Source: CAMDPA01 sp965223035 (GTDB lineage Bacteria > Pseudomonadota > Alphaproteobacteria > Rhizobiales > Hyphomicrobiaceae). Taken from it: DNA of 64,000 nucleotides. Within the stretch, counting starts at the first letter, position 1; each line of letters starts with the position of its first letter. The stretch is from the NCBI GenBank assembly GCA_965223035.1, contig OZ244980.1:1-64000 (forward strand). The letters are read 5' to 3'. A model generated the notes under the pieces. The model had not been told where the DNA came from. It worked only from the letters and a program-made list of their open reading frames with translations, and searched no databases. The position numbers and the translations under genes were made by a program. Shown here in pieces: positions 1 through 8,131 of this stretch.

Positions 1-198
1 CAGTATTTCGCTTATATCGAGGTGGCGCCCGAAAGCGGTATGTCGTCGATGACCAGCGTTGTTTGGTCCGGCTATACGGAAGTGGCGAATGCCAATCAGC
101 ATTTTGCCATGAAGCGGGTGACCAATCCGAGCGAGATTTATCCGGTGTTTCGTGAGCTGTTCGCGGCTTCCTCGTCCGGCAAGGAGGCGCGCGTATGA
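1..198 (+). CDS. yeaH: DUF444 (YeaH-type) protein, C-terminal end only
   Basis: An open frame enters from the left edge and ends in TGA at 196-198, giving 65 residues that begin QYFAYIEV and include VVWSGYTEVANANQHFAMK. This matches the C-terminal part of the YeaH/DUF444 family as I know it. The identification leans on context: the stop overlaps the ATG of the SpoVR gene (ATGA), and the prkA-yeaH-spoVR order is a conserved stress and stationary-phase operon in many proteobacteria. The PrkA gene would lie outside the window to the left. The biochemical role of DUF444 proteins is unknown; a von Willebrand-like fold has been proposed for the family. Confidence 0.8.
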   Translation, partial: QYFAYIEVAPESGMSSMTSVVWSGYTEVANANQHFAMKRVTNPSEIYPVFRELFAASSSGKEARV

Positions 199-1736
199 CG
201 ATCGTTGCCAACAAGCCGCTGTTTACTGGCGCTGAGTGGAACTTCGAGCTGATCAACAAGACCTACGACGCCATTCGCGATATCGGCGTTGGGGAAATGG
301 GCCTTGATATCTACAGCAACCAGCTCGAGGTGATCACCGCCGAGCAAATGCTTGACGCATACGCGTCGATCGGTATGCCGAATATGTATCGGCATTGGTC
401 GTTTGGAAAGCACTTCGCGCGCGAAGAGGCGCTTTATCGCAAAGGCGCGCGAGCGCTCGCCTATGAGCTGGTAATCAACTCCGACCCCTGCATCAACTAC
501 ATCATGGAAGAGAACACCATGACGATGCAGACGTTGGTGATGGCGCACGCAGCGATGGGCCACAACCACTTCTTCAAGAACAACTATTTGTTCAGGCAGT
601 GGACCGACGCTACCTCGATTTTGGACTACCTGGCATTCGCCAAAGAGTACATCGCCGAGTGTGAACAAAGATTTGGATCCGAAAGGGTCGAGGTCGTGCT
701 GGACAGCGCGCATGCGCTCATGAACCAGGGCGTCAGCCGTCATCCGGTGCGGCGGCGGACGCGCGAGCAGCTGCGCGAACGCGATCAGGCGCGACGCGAG
801 CATGAGGAAGCCAGCTACAACGAATTGTGGCGGACGGTTCCGCGCTCGGCATTGCCCAAACCGCCGAACGACCCCAATCTGGGCGAATTGGAAAAGGAAA
901 GCGACCAACTCAACTTGCCGCAGGAAAACATCCTGTACTTCCTCGAGAAGCACGCGCCGAAGCTCGATGAATGGCAGCGCGAATTGTTGCGCATCGTGCG
1001 CATGCTGGCGCAATACTTCTATCCGCAGCGCCAAACCAAGGTGATGAATGAAGGGTGCGCCACGTTTGTGCACTACGAGATTCTAAATCGGATGTATGAG
1101 AAGGGTCTGATCACCGAAGGCAGCATGCTGGAGTTCATGCACTCGCACTCTTCGGTGGTGTTTCAGCCGCGGTTTGACGACCGTTCTTTCTCGGGCCTCA
1201 ATCCTTACGCGCTCGGTTTTGCAATGATGCGGGACATCCAGCGGATCTCGTTGGAGCCGACCGAGGAGGACCAGGAGTGGTTCCCGGATTTCGCCGGCAA
1301 CAACGATCCGCTCGGCAACCTGAAGGAGGCGTGGGCCAACTTCCGGGACGATAGCTTCATCCAGCAGTATTTGTCGCCAAAGGTGATCCGCGATTTTAGG
1401 CTGTTCCACATCCACGACAGCTCGGACTCGCCGTTCGTGGAAGTGCGCACAATCCACGACGAGCAGGGCTACAAACGCGTCAGGCAATCACTCGCCAACC
1501 AATACGACGCCACGGCGCGAGATCCCGACTTGAGCGTGGTCAGCGCCGACCTTTCCGGCGGTCGGCGACTGACGCTGCAACACCGGGTGCGCAACGGCGT
1601 GCTGCTCGACAAGGAACAGTGCGAGCGCACGCTGCAGCACGTCGCGCATCTATGGGGCTATCGGGTCAAGCTGGCCGAGGTTGACACCGAGGCCGGTAAG
1701 ACCTTGAAAGAGCATGAGGCACTGCCATTGCCATAG
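195..1736 (+). CDS. spoVR: SpoVR family protein (YcgB-like)
   Basis: The 513-residue product has the length of E. coli YcgB (about 510 aa) and family features: an acidic and aromatic N-terminal half with WNFELINKTYDAI and HWSFGKHF, several conserved His and Glu residues (NEGCATFVHYEI, HSHSSVV), and a basic C-terminal third. The start ATG overlaps the TGA of the DUF444 gene, so the two are translationally coupled and almost certainly co-transcribed. SpoVR was named for a role in Bacillus spore cortex formation. In proteobacteria it belongs to the PrkA kinase/YeaH/YcgB operon induced on starvation, and its chemistry is unknown. It ends 60 bp before the first F1 repeat. Confidence 0.93.
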   Translation: MTIVANKPLFTGAEWNFELINKTYDAIRDIGVGEMGLDIYSNQLEVITAEQMLDAYASIGMPNMYRHWSFGKHFAREEALYRKGARALAYELVINSDPCINYIMEENTMTMQTLVMAHAAMGHNHFFKNNYLFRQWTDATSILDYLAFAKEYIAECEQRFGSERVEVVLDSAHALMNQGVSRHPVRRRTREQLRERDQARREHEEASYNELWRTVPRSALPKPPNDPNLGELEKESDQLNLPQENILYFLEKHAPKLDEWQRELLRIVRMLAQYFYPQRQTKVMNEGCATFVHYEILNRMYEKGLITEGSMLEFMHSHSSVVFQPRFDDRSFSGLNPYALGFAMMRDIQRISLEPTEEDQEWFPDFAGNNDPLGNLKEAWANFRDDSFIQQYLSPKVIRDFRLFHIHDSSDSPFVEVRTIHDEQGYKRVRQSLANQYDATARDPDLSVVSADLSGGRRLTLQHRVRNGVLLDKEQCERTLQHVAHLWGYRVKLAEVDTEAGKTLKEHEALPLP

Positions 1737-1796
1737 GCGTACGCGCGGTGCCTCCGGATCGCTGGCTCAAAGCCGACAATTAGCAGCCTGGCAGGA

Positions 1797-1860
1797 CTAG
1801 ATCATCGCGCCTTGAATCGGAACCGCAAAGCCGGTTCCGATTTAAGGCAGGTTGCTCTAG
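1797..1860. repeat. F1 repeat, single-hairpin form (copy 1)
   Basis: A 64-bp element bounded by CTAG at both ends. The inner inverted repeat pairs CCTTGAATCGGAACCG with CGGTTCCGATTTAAGG around a short AAAG-type loop. The left arm begins CTAGATCATCGCG (A arm) and the right arm ends AGGTTGCTCTAG (B arm). It lies between SpoVR and the MOSC gene, 25 bp before the MOSC start codon, so it will be in that gene's leader or promoter region. Confidence 0.9.
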
Positions 1861-1885
1861 CGGCCATGCTGCAGCAGGAGGGAGC

Positions 1886-2428
1886 ATGGCCGCATACGTG
1901 ATCGCGGTTTGCCGGAGCGGTGGTCATACGTTTTCCAAGGCCGCGGTCGAAGGCATTCGGTTGCTTGAAGGATTGGGTGTGGAGGGCGATGCTCACGCCG
2001 GTACCACTGTGAAGCATCGGTCGCGCGTTGCGCAAGATCCCAGCCAGCCGAATTTGCGCCAAGTCCATTTGCTGCACGCTGAGTTGTTTGATGAGTTGGC
2101 GAGCGGTGGATTTGCGGTGACAGCAGGTGACCTTGGCGAGAACGTTACCACGCGCGGGATCGACCTGCTGCAACTGCCGCGCGGGACCCTGCTGTGGTTC
2201 GGCGCATCGGCCTGCGTCGAGATAACCGGCTTGCGCAACCCGTGCGCCCAGATCGAACGGTTTCAGACTGGGCTGCTGTCGGCTGTGCTTGATCGACGTG
2301 AGGACGGCGCTGTGCTGCGCAAGGCGGGGGTGATGGGAATCGTCCGCGCCGGCGGAGAGGTCCGCGTCGGAGATGCGATCGCGGTTGAATTACCTGCCGG
2401 TCCGCACCACGCACTGCAGGTGGTTTAG
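1886..2428 (+). CDS. MOSC domain-containing protein
   Basis: The 180-residue protein matches the stand-alone MOSC (molybdenum cofactor sulfurase C-terminal) fold. Visible features are GLGVEGDAHAG near residue 30, a central RQVHLLHAELFDEL stretch, GDLGENVTTRGIDL, and GLRNPCAQIERF, which carries the family's conserved cysteine. MOSC proteins are thought to carry sulfur from this cysteine to metal-sulfur centres or to act in Moco-dependent detoxification. The start is fixed by a strong ribosome site (AGGAGGGAGC) just before the ATG. A link to the two molybdenum hydroxylases 10-20 kb away is possible but is only inference; MOSC genes are common elsewhere. Confidence 0.88.
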   Translation: MAAYVIAVCRSGGHTFSKAAVEGIRLLEGLGVEGDAHAGTTVKHRSRVAQDPSQPNLRQVHLLHAELFDELASGGFAVTAGDLGENVTTRGIDLLQLPRGTLLWFGASACVEITGLRNPCAQIERFQTGLLSAVLDRREDGAVLRKAGVMGIVRAGGEVRVGDAIAVELPAGPHHALQVV

Positions 2429-2436
2429 GTGTTGTT

Positions 2437-2656
2437 CTATAGCGTTTCAGTCTTCGCTGGAACCATCCCGCTCCCAGCCCGATGCCTCCACTCGTTCCTC
2501 AACTGGGCCACCCAGAACATCATGCCATTGGGTGGCGAGTGGAGGAATCGGGCTGGAGGAATGGTGAGTGGGAGCGGGATGGTACCAGCGATTCCGCCTC
2601 AGGCGGAGATGATTTAGGCGGGGAGCGGGACGGTTCCAGCCAGATTCGAAAAGCGC
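2437..2656. repeat. F2 repeat, long inverted-repeat copy
   Basis: Sequence from AGCGTTTCAG through GCTGGAACCATCCCGCTC, then a centre GGCCACCCAGAACATCATGCCATTGGGTGG split around the dyad, then the complementary GTGGGAGCGGGATGGTACCAGCG. The two halves form an imperfect inverted repeat. A second partial end with GGGAGCGGGACGGTTCCAGC follows. It abuts an F1 double hairpin. No convincing gene lies between 2429 and 2769. Confidence 0.75.
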
Positions 2657-2660
2657 TACA

Positions 2661-2814
2661 CTAGATCATCGCGCCTTAAATCGGAACCGCAACGCCGATT
2701 CCAATTGCGCCGGTTCCGATTTAAGGCGCAAAGATGATCGCACTTAAAGTGGTGAGCAACTTTCTGCCTTTAATCGGGATCGTTCCGCTTCCGATTAAAG
2801 GCAGGTTGCTCTAG
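2661..2814. repeat. F1 repeat, double-hairpin form (copy 2)
   Basis: A 154-bp element, CTAG to CTAG. Hairpin 1 has A-type arms at both ends (CTAGATCATCGCGCC and GGCGCAAAGATGATCG). A short linker with CTTAAAGTGGTGAG follows, then hairpin 2 with B-type arms (AGCAACTTTCTGCC and GGCAGGTTGCTCTAG). The right-hand 45 bp (2770-2814) is translated as the end of the FAD monooxygenase gene on the minus strand and holds its TAA stop. Confidence 0.92.
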
Positions 2815-3990
2815 CTCGACGGTTAGCGGATTATAGGAATACAGCCAGGCGTTGCGATCCTCGCCTTCCTGGCGATTGGCAAATGCGCTGCGCATCTCAT
2901 CCTGTGATGGCAGGTGGAAAAGGCGCCGGTTGAAGGTCGATTGCTCGACCACGCGCGCGGTGCGGTCGACCCGATTGCGCTGATAGATCTGCAGGGCGTC
3001 TGGAACTGTGTCGGCCAGCTTGAGGGCTCGGGTCAGCACGGCCCCATCCTCGATCGCCATTGCCGCACCCTGGGCCAGGTAAGGCAGCGTCGGGTGAGCG
3101 GCGTCGCCCAAAATGGTGGCCCGCGCAGTGCTCCAGTTGCGGATCGGCGGTCGGTTATGCAGCGACCACCGAAAACACTGGTCGCGATCCGCGGCGTCGA
3201 CGATGTTCTGGATCGACTGGTGCCAGCCGGCGACATCCGACTTAAGCCGTTCCCACGGAAACTTCATGGTCCAGGACTCTTCGGAGATGTCGTCCGATTC
3301 GATGCAGCCGACGAAGTTCAACAGCTGACCGCCGCGCAGATAGTAGCAGACGCAATGGCCGCCGGGGCCCATGAACACCGACATCACCTGCGGCAAGCGT
3401 GGTTCAGGCACCCGCTCGGTTGGCACAGTGATACGCCAGGCGCCGTCGCCGGTGTAGGTTGCGGGGACGTCGCCGGCAATTTTGGCACGCACGATCGATT
3501 TCAAGCCGTCCGCTCCGATCAACACATCGCCCCTGGCACGGGTGCCATCGTCAAAGTGCAGCTCGACGCCGCGATCATCTTCGGTGAAGCCAACGGCGCG
3601 ATGATTGAGGTTGACGACGTCAGGCTTGAACGCGCAGGCCTTGGCCGCCAGGAAAGCGTGCAAGTCAGCCCGATGGATCTGATTGTAGGGCTGGCCATGC
3701 AGCCGCTCGTGCTCCTCGGCCAGCGAAAATCGGCTGATCTCTTCGCCGGTATCGTGCAGTCTGAACACGTAGGCACCTGGGCGCACGCCGACCCGCATGA
3801 TGTCCTCGCGTAAGCCGAGATCGGCCAGCACATGCATGGCGTTGGCGCTGATTTGGATGCCGGCGCCGACCTCACCGAGTTCGGGGGCTTGCTCGTAGAT
3901 CGCCACCTCGAAGCCCGCCTTCATCAGGCATGAGGCCGCGGCCAGGCCACCCATGCCCGCACCGGCGATCAGAATTCTGCATGTGTCCAT
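2770..3990 (-). CDS. FAD-dependent aromatic hydroxylase (3-hydroxybenzoate 6-hydroxylase/salicylate hydroxylase type)
   Basis: The 406-residue flavoprotein has the group A monooxygenase signature: ADP-binding GAGMGGLAAA near residue 10, the central DG motif in VLIGADGLKSIVR, and the FAD/ribityl motif GDAAHPTLPYLAQGAA near residue 295. It should use NAD(P)H and O2 to hydroxylate a phenolic acid. 3-Hydroxybenzoate to gentisate is attractive because a gentisate-dioxygenase-like gene lies 4 kb away, but salicylate-type substrates are equally possible. The last 14 codons and the stop come from the F1 repeat; residues after NPLTVE (LEQPAFNRKRNDPD) are repeat-encoded. The leader before the ATG has no strong ribosome site. 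Confidence 0.85.
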   Translation of the reverse strand: MDTCRILIAGAGMGGLAAASCLMKAGFEVAIYEQAPELGEVGAGIQISANAMHVLADLGLREDIMRVGVRPGAYVFRLHDTGEEISRFSLAEEHERLHGQPYNQIHRADLHAFLAAKACAFKPDVVNLNHRAVGFTEDDRGVELHFDDGTRARGDVLIGADGLKSIVRAKIAGDVPATYTGDGAWRITVPTERVPEPRLPQVMSVFMGPGGHCVCYYLRGGQLLNFVGCIESDDISEESWTMKFPWERLKSDVAGWHQSIQNIVDAADRDQCFRWSLHNRPPIRNWSTARATILGDAAHPTLPYLAQGAAMAIEDGAVLTRALKLADTVPDALQIYQRNRVDRTARVVEQSTFNRRLFHLPSQDEMRSAFANRQEGEDRNAWLYSYNPLTVELEQPAFNRKRNDPD

Positions 3991-4345
3991 TGTGTCGTCC
4001 GCTTTTGATCCGGCGCCCCAGTGAGGATGTCCGTGCGCAAAAGGTCGTGCGTCGGTCGTCCAAATTAATTCTTAAACGGCTCATTGCAGTCGGCGCAAGC
4101 AAGTGCGGTTTGCGCCCGACTGGAACCATCCTGATAGCCCAACCAGCTGGCCGATGGCGCGGTCCCGCGGGTAGCCGCCGGGAGGGGTGGCGGGCAGGTC
4201 AGCCGCCTCGGTCGGGGCGAAGATGATTTGGGCCATTGCTCCAGGCTATCGTTGTTAATCGGCTGGCAAGTCTCGAGCCGTTAAGCTCGGCCACGTCCGA
4301 CTTCGCCAACCACGGCGGGTAATCCGGATCGAGCGGGAGAAAACT
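3991..4345. other. Intergenic region between divergent genes, nothing recognised
   Basis: 355 bp between the minus-strand monooxygenase and the plus-strand membrane protein. It must hold two divergent promoters, but I see no clear -35/-10 pair, repeat or hairpin. The short open frames here show no recognisable protein. Confidence 0.5.
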
Positions 4346-5572
4346 TTGTCCAGTCGGTTGGTCACGGCTCTTTGCGTTGGCGTTTTGGCGGCCTACGTCG
4401 TCCTTTTGGGAGCGCAGGTCGGGCGCGAGGACGGATGGCCGTTCGACGACCGCGGACGCCCGACTTATACCGATTTCATCGTCCTGTGGGGCGCCGGTCA
4501 GCTGACCCTTGAAGGCCGGCCCGCCGATGCTTACGACGTTCGCGCCCACACCGCGGCGATGAGCGACGAGCTCGGCCGCGATGTCAGCCCCATCGCGTTC
4601 GCCTATCCGCCGACCTTCCTGGCTGTCATTGCCCCTTTCGCCAAGCTCCCCTACCTGACCTCAATGCTGGTGTGGGCCAGCATTACTTTGGGCATTTACG
4701 CGTGGGTGCTGGCGCGCATCGTCGGCCGTCCTGAGGGCGCGATATGGATGTTGGCGCCGATTGTGACATTGGCGAATTTCAACGTCGGGCAGAACGGGTT
4801 CGTGACCGCGGCACTGCTCGGCGGCGGTCTCTTGTTGTTGCGAACTCGTCCAATTGTTGCCGGGGTGGTGCTTGGCGCGCTGTCGATTAAGCCGCATCTT
4901 GGTTTGCTGGTGCCGGTGGCGCTCATGGCAAGCGGAAATTGGCGGGCGTTTGGGGCCGCGGCGATCACCGTCACCGCCATGATCGGAGCTTCCATCGTGG
5001 CCTGGGGCGGCACGCCATGGCTGGGCTTTTTCGTCAGCCTCACCACCTTTGGGTCTGAAGTCGCATCGGATGCCTATAGCCTGTCCTATAAGCTGCAGTC
5101 GGCCTATGGTCTGCTGGTGACGTTGGGCCTGTCGCGCGAGCTGGCGTTGGGGCTGCACGCCATCTTCGCCGTGGCGGTGGCCGGGCTGGTGGCATGGATG
5201 TGGCGCAGCCGGGCAGCGTTCGAGCTAAAGGCGGCGCTGTTGGCCGTCGGCGCCGTGCTGACCAGCCCGTACGTGTTCATCTACGACCTCACCATGCTCG
5301 CCGTCGCCCAGGCGTTTCTTGTCGCGTATGGGCTGAAGGTCGGGTTCGGCCGTTGGGATGGGCTGGTCATCGTTGCGGTCAATGTCGTCTTGTTCGTCTT
5401 CGTGGCCGTGAAGCTGCCCACGGGGTTCGTCGCCGGCCTGCTGTTGTGCGCCTGGGTCTTGCTGCAAGCTAGATCAGACTGGATGTCGGTCAGCTGGGGC
5501 TGGCCGCAACTTGCTGGGCCAGGGACTGGGTATGGCGGCAGCCCGGGGGATCAGGCCATTGGACGCCGTTGA
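4346..5572 (+). CDS. GT87/DUF2029-type polytopic membrane glycosyltransferase-like protein
   Basis: The 408-residue product is strongly hydrophobic with about ten predicted membrane helices (for example LVTALCVGVLAAYVVLLGA at the N-terminus and AALLAVGAVLTSPYVFIYDL near 305). It matches the GT87/DUF2029 family, which transfers mannose or another sugar from a polyprenyl-phosphate donor in the inner membrane. The early DFIVLWGAG stretch holds the acidic residue typical of GT-C enzymes, and FNVGQNGF and SIKPHLGLL resemble family motifs. Translation most likely starts at TTG, preceded by GGGAGA at good spacing. The acceptor is unknown and the gene stands alone. The last about 35 residues are polar and may be poorly conserved. 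Confidence 0.75.
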   Translation: MSSRLVTALCVGVLAAYVVLLGAQVGREDGWPFDDRGRPTYTDFIVLWGAGQLTLEGRPADAYDVRAHTAAMSDELGRDVSPIAFAYPPTFLAVIAPFAKLPYLTSMLVWASITLGIYAWVLARIVGRPEGAIWMLAPIVTLANFNVGQNGFVTAALLGGGLLLLRTRPIVAGVVLGALSIKPHLGLLVPVALMASGNWRAFGAAAITVTAMIGASIVAWGGTPWLGFFVSLTTFGSEVASDAYSLSYKLQSAYGLLVTLGLSRELALGLHAIFAVAVAGLVAWMWRSRAAFELKAALLAVGAVLTSPYVFIYDLTMLAVAQAFLVAYGLKVGFGRWDGLVIVAVNVVLFVFVAVKLPTGFVAGLLLCAWVLLQARSDWMSVSWGWPQLAGPGTGYGGSPGDQAIGRR

Positions 5573-5726
5573 ACCACGATTTTGACACCGCCGCGCATGC
5601 TTCTGCAGCCAGCTGCCCCTTGGCAGCAAGCCATTCCAGGCGCTATCACGCTGCGATCAGGTTCGTGGGGCATGCGCGGGTCACGGGCCTATGTCGAGTT
5701 CACCCCTGCGCCGAGGTTGATGGTCC

Positions 5727-6941
5727 ATGCAAAAGATTAAGGTTGAGGGCACCGTCGTTGAAATGGACGGCGATGAGATGACCCGCATCATCTGGCAATT
5801 GATTAAGGACAAGCTGATCCACCCCTATCTGGACATCAAGCTCGAGTACTACGATTTGTCGGTACAGAAGCGGGACGAAACCAACGACCAGATCACCATC
5901 GATGCCGCCAATGCCACCAAGCTGCATGGTGTCGCCGTCAAGTGCGCGACGATCACGCCGGACGAGGGTCGGGTCAAGGAGTTCGGCCTGAAGGAGATGT
6001 GGCGATCGCCGAATGGGACGATTCGAAACATTCTGGGCGGGGTGATCTTCCGCGAGCCGATCATCTGCAAGAACGTGCCGCGGTTGGTGCCAGGTTGGAC
6101 CAAGCCCATCATCATCGGTCGTCATGCCTTCGGCGATCAGTATCGGGCAACCGATTTCAAATTTCCTGGACCGGGGACTTTGACCATCAAGTTTGTCGGT
6201 GACGATGGCGGCGTGATCGAGCGCGAGGTGTTCAAGGCGCCAGGGGGCGGCGTGGCGATGTCGATGTACAACCTCGACCAGTCCATCATCGATTTCGCGC
6301 GCGCCTCCTTCAACTACGGACTGGCGCGCAAATATCCGGTCTATATGTCGACGAAGAATACAATCTTGAAGCAATACGACGGCCGCTTCATGGAGCTGTT
6401 TCAGGAGATCTTTGACAAGGAATTCAAGCGCGAGTTCGACCAGCAAGGGCTGACCTACGAACATCGGCTGATCGATGACATGGTCGCGGCCGCGCTGAAG
6501 TGGTCGGGGGGCTACGTGTGGGCGTGCAAGAACTATGATGGCGATGTGCAGTCCGATACGGTGGCGCAAGGGTTTGGCTCGCTCGGCCTGATGACGTCGG
6601 TGCTGATGACGCCCGACGGCAAGACGGTCGAGGCGGAAGCAGCGCACGGCACGGTCACCCGGCATTATCGCGAGCACCAAAAGGGGCGTGAGACCTCGAC
6701 CAACTCGATCGCCTCCATTTTCGCCTGGACTCGCGGACTGGCGCACCGCGGCAAGCTCGACGACAACCAGGATCTAATCAAGTTCGCGCGGACGCTGGAA
6801 AAGGTGTGCGTTGAGACCGTGGAATCGGGCCATATGACCAAGGATCTGGCGCTGCTGGTGGGCGCCGATCAGACGTGGCTGTCGACAACCGGCTTCCTCG
6901 ACACGGTCGACGAGAACCTGCAGGCAGCGATGGGCGCATGA
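5727..6941 (+). CDS. icd: NADP-dependent isocitrate dehydrogenase
   Basis: The 404-residue enzyme is the eukaryote-like (subfamily II) IDH usual in Rhizobiales. It opens [21 protein letters not shown] and contains [26 protein letters not shown] (substrate serine and asparagine loop) and the C-terminal [17 protein letters not shown] coenzyme region. It oxidises isocitrate to 2-oxoglutarate, making NADPH in the cytosol. The ATG at 5727 gives the standard N-terminus. It is monocistronic here: the next feature, one base after its TGA, is an F1 repeat that could act as a transcript-end hairpin. The other TCA genes of this window lie 35 kb away. Confidence 0.97.
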   Translation: MQKIKVEGTVVEMDGDEMTRIIWQLIKDKLIHPYLDIKLEYYDLSVQKRDETNDQITIDAANATKLHGVAVKCATITPDEGRVKEFGLKEMWRSPNGTIRNILGGVIFREPIICKNVPRLVPGWTKPIIIGRHAFGDQYRATDFKFPGPGTLTIKFVGDDGGVIEREVFKAPGGGVAMSMYNLDQSIIDFARASFNYGLARKYPVYMSTKNTILKQYDGRFMELFQEIFDKEFKREFDQQGLTYEHRLIDDMVAAALKWSGGYVWACKNYDGDVQSDTVAQGFGSLGLMTSVLMTPDGKTVEAEAAHGTVTRHYREHQKGRETSTNSIASIFAWTRGLAHRGKLDDNQDLIKFARTLEKVCVETVESGHMTKDLALLVGADQTWLSTTGFLDTVDENLQAAMGA

Positions 6942-6942
6942 G

Positions 6943-7006
6943 CTAGAGCAGCCTGCCTTAAATCGGAACCGGCTTTGCGGTTCCGATTTAAGGCGCGATG
7001 ATCTAG
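6943..7006. repeat. F1 repeat, single-hairpin form (copy 3), inverted orientation
   Basis: A 64-bp CTAG-bounded element in B-to-A order (CTAGAGCAGCCTGCC ... GGCGCGATGATCTAG), the reverse of copy 1. It begins one base after the icd stop codon. Confidence 0.9.
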
Positions 7007-7095
7007 CGCAGCAACCGCACGGACGCGGCCAGTCGACGCTGGTCGTGCGCCCACCATGGTCTGCCAACCGCATGACATGACCAGATTCACGCCCC

Positions 7096-7200
7096 TTAGA
7101 TCATTTCCGCCTTAGGCGGATTAGCCGGCCGCCCACAATATCGTGATCGTGGCATCGGGTGGCCGGGCCGGGGAGCGGGATGGTTTCAGCCAACTCTGAC
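7096..7200. repeat. F2 repeat (copy)
   Basis: Starts TTAGATCATTTCCGCC, followed by the small palindrome CCGCCTTAGGCGG, then GCATCGGGTGGCCGGG and GGGGAGCGGGATGGTTTCAG. These blocks recur in the same order at 26246, 43574 and 53390. Confidence 0.75.
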
Positions 7201-7473
7201 ACGCACAGGCGGGTTCAGCTGGCCGCTAAGCCGATCCGCGATGATCCCTCGGGCCGGCGACGCGGTGGTCCAGCTGGATCTTGAGCAGTGCCAGCGGCAA
7301 GCGGCACAGAGCCAGGCCGACAGTATTGCGTGCCCCTGCCAGTCGGATCGATCGACGGCGCCACCATAGATCAGCACACCGACAATAAGCTTGTTCGCCC
7401 GTCATGGGCGGCTATGCTGACAAACGAACCGTCAGCTCACGGGTGCCTTTGGATATAAGCGGTATATGCAGGG
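7201..7473. other. Intergenic, nothing recognised
   Basis: About 270 bp between an F2 repeat and the nuclease-like gene. The 3' end is richer in A/T (GGATATAAGCGGTATATG), plausible for a promoter of the downstream gene, but I cannot assign boxes. Confidence 0.4.
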
Positions 7474-8040
7474 ATGGTTAAGTTTGCAATCGTCGCGATC
7501 GGACTTGTGGCGGTGGCAGCGGTCGGTGCGGTGTTCGGCAACCTCTATCATGACAAGCTGTATCGCGTGCTGCGCATGTCGTGGCAAGAAGCGCTGATGG
7601 TGCGGGTGGTCGACGGCGACACGCTGCGCTGCGAGCGGCGACGGCTGCGGGCCTGTGACTACGATACGCCCGAGGCACGCCGGATCGTCGGTACGAGCGA
7701 GGAGCTTTATCGCCAGGGCTTAAAGGCGCGACGGCTGTTGCGGCGGCTGCTCCGGTCGAAACCTTGGCATGTCGATTATCTGTGGCAACAAGATAAGCAC
7801 ATTCGGCCGTTGGTGCGCATTGTCATCGACGGGAAATCCGCGGCCGATTGGTTGAAGCCGGTCGGACTCGCAGCGCCGATCGCCTGCCGACCAATCGGCG
7901 CGTCGTCGCGCTTAGATCCTTTCCGCCGATCGTGGAAGCGCCTCGCCGGCTGGCTCCCCCGACAGGCCGCCCCCACAAGCGTGCCGTTGGGTGGCCGGCT
8001 GGCAAACCGGAATGGTTCCAGCCCACGCCGAAACGCCTAA
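7474..8040 (+). CDS. Staphylococcal-nuclease-like (thermonuclease family) protein with repeat-derived C-terminus
   Basis: The 188-residue product has an N-terminal hydrophobic segment (residues 4-24; signal anchor or signal peptide) and then a thermonuclease-like core: VVDGDTLRCERRRLRACDYDTPEARR carries, in separated blocks, the DGDT and R..DTPEA residues that bind Ca2+ and the phosphate in SNase. DWLKPVGLA matches the last core helix. From L147 on (nt 7912-8037) the coding sequence is an F2 repeat, so about 42 residues ending SSPRRNA are not family sequence. The gene may be decaying or simply extended. The ATG choice is uncertain because its ribosome site is poor. Confidence 0.65.
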   Translation: MVKFAIVAIGLVAVAAVGAVFGNLYHDKLYRVLRMSWQEALMVRVVDGDTLRCERRRLRACDYDTPEARRIVGTSEELYRQGLKARRLLRRLLRSKPWHVDYLWQQDKHIRPLVRIVIDGKSAADWLKPVGLAAPIACRPIGASSRLDPFRRSWKRLAGWLPRQAAPTSVPLGGRLANRNGSSPRRNA

Positions 8041-8041
8041 A
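7911..8041. repeat. F2 repeat overlapping the 3' end of the nuclease-like gene
   Basis: Begins CTTAGATCCTTTCCGCC, like the F2 left end at 7096, and runs through GTGCCGTTGGGTGGCCGG and GGAATGGTTCCAGCCC to CCGAAACGCCTAAAG. The whole element is read as coding sequence in frame with the upstream gene. Confidence 0.75.
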
Positions 8042-8131
8042 GCTGTCCCACGCGCGCGATCTCACCGCTATCGCGCCTTGATCCGTGGGCCATCGTCCAC
8101 TGCCAACGTTCAAATGCGGTTGCCGCGCAGC

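Noticed and set aside
138..1073. A 311-codon open frame on the minus strand opposite SpoVR
   Set aside because: It is a mirror frame of a well-supported family gene, has no recognisable domain and crosses the DUF444-SpoVR junction.
5700..6746. A 348-codon minus-strand frame opposite icd
   Set aside because: High GC content and codon structure of icd keep the opposite frame open. The product is His/Arg/Leu-biased with no family.
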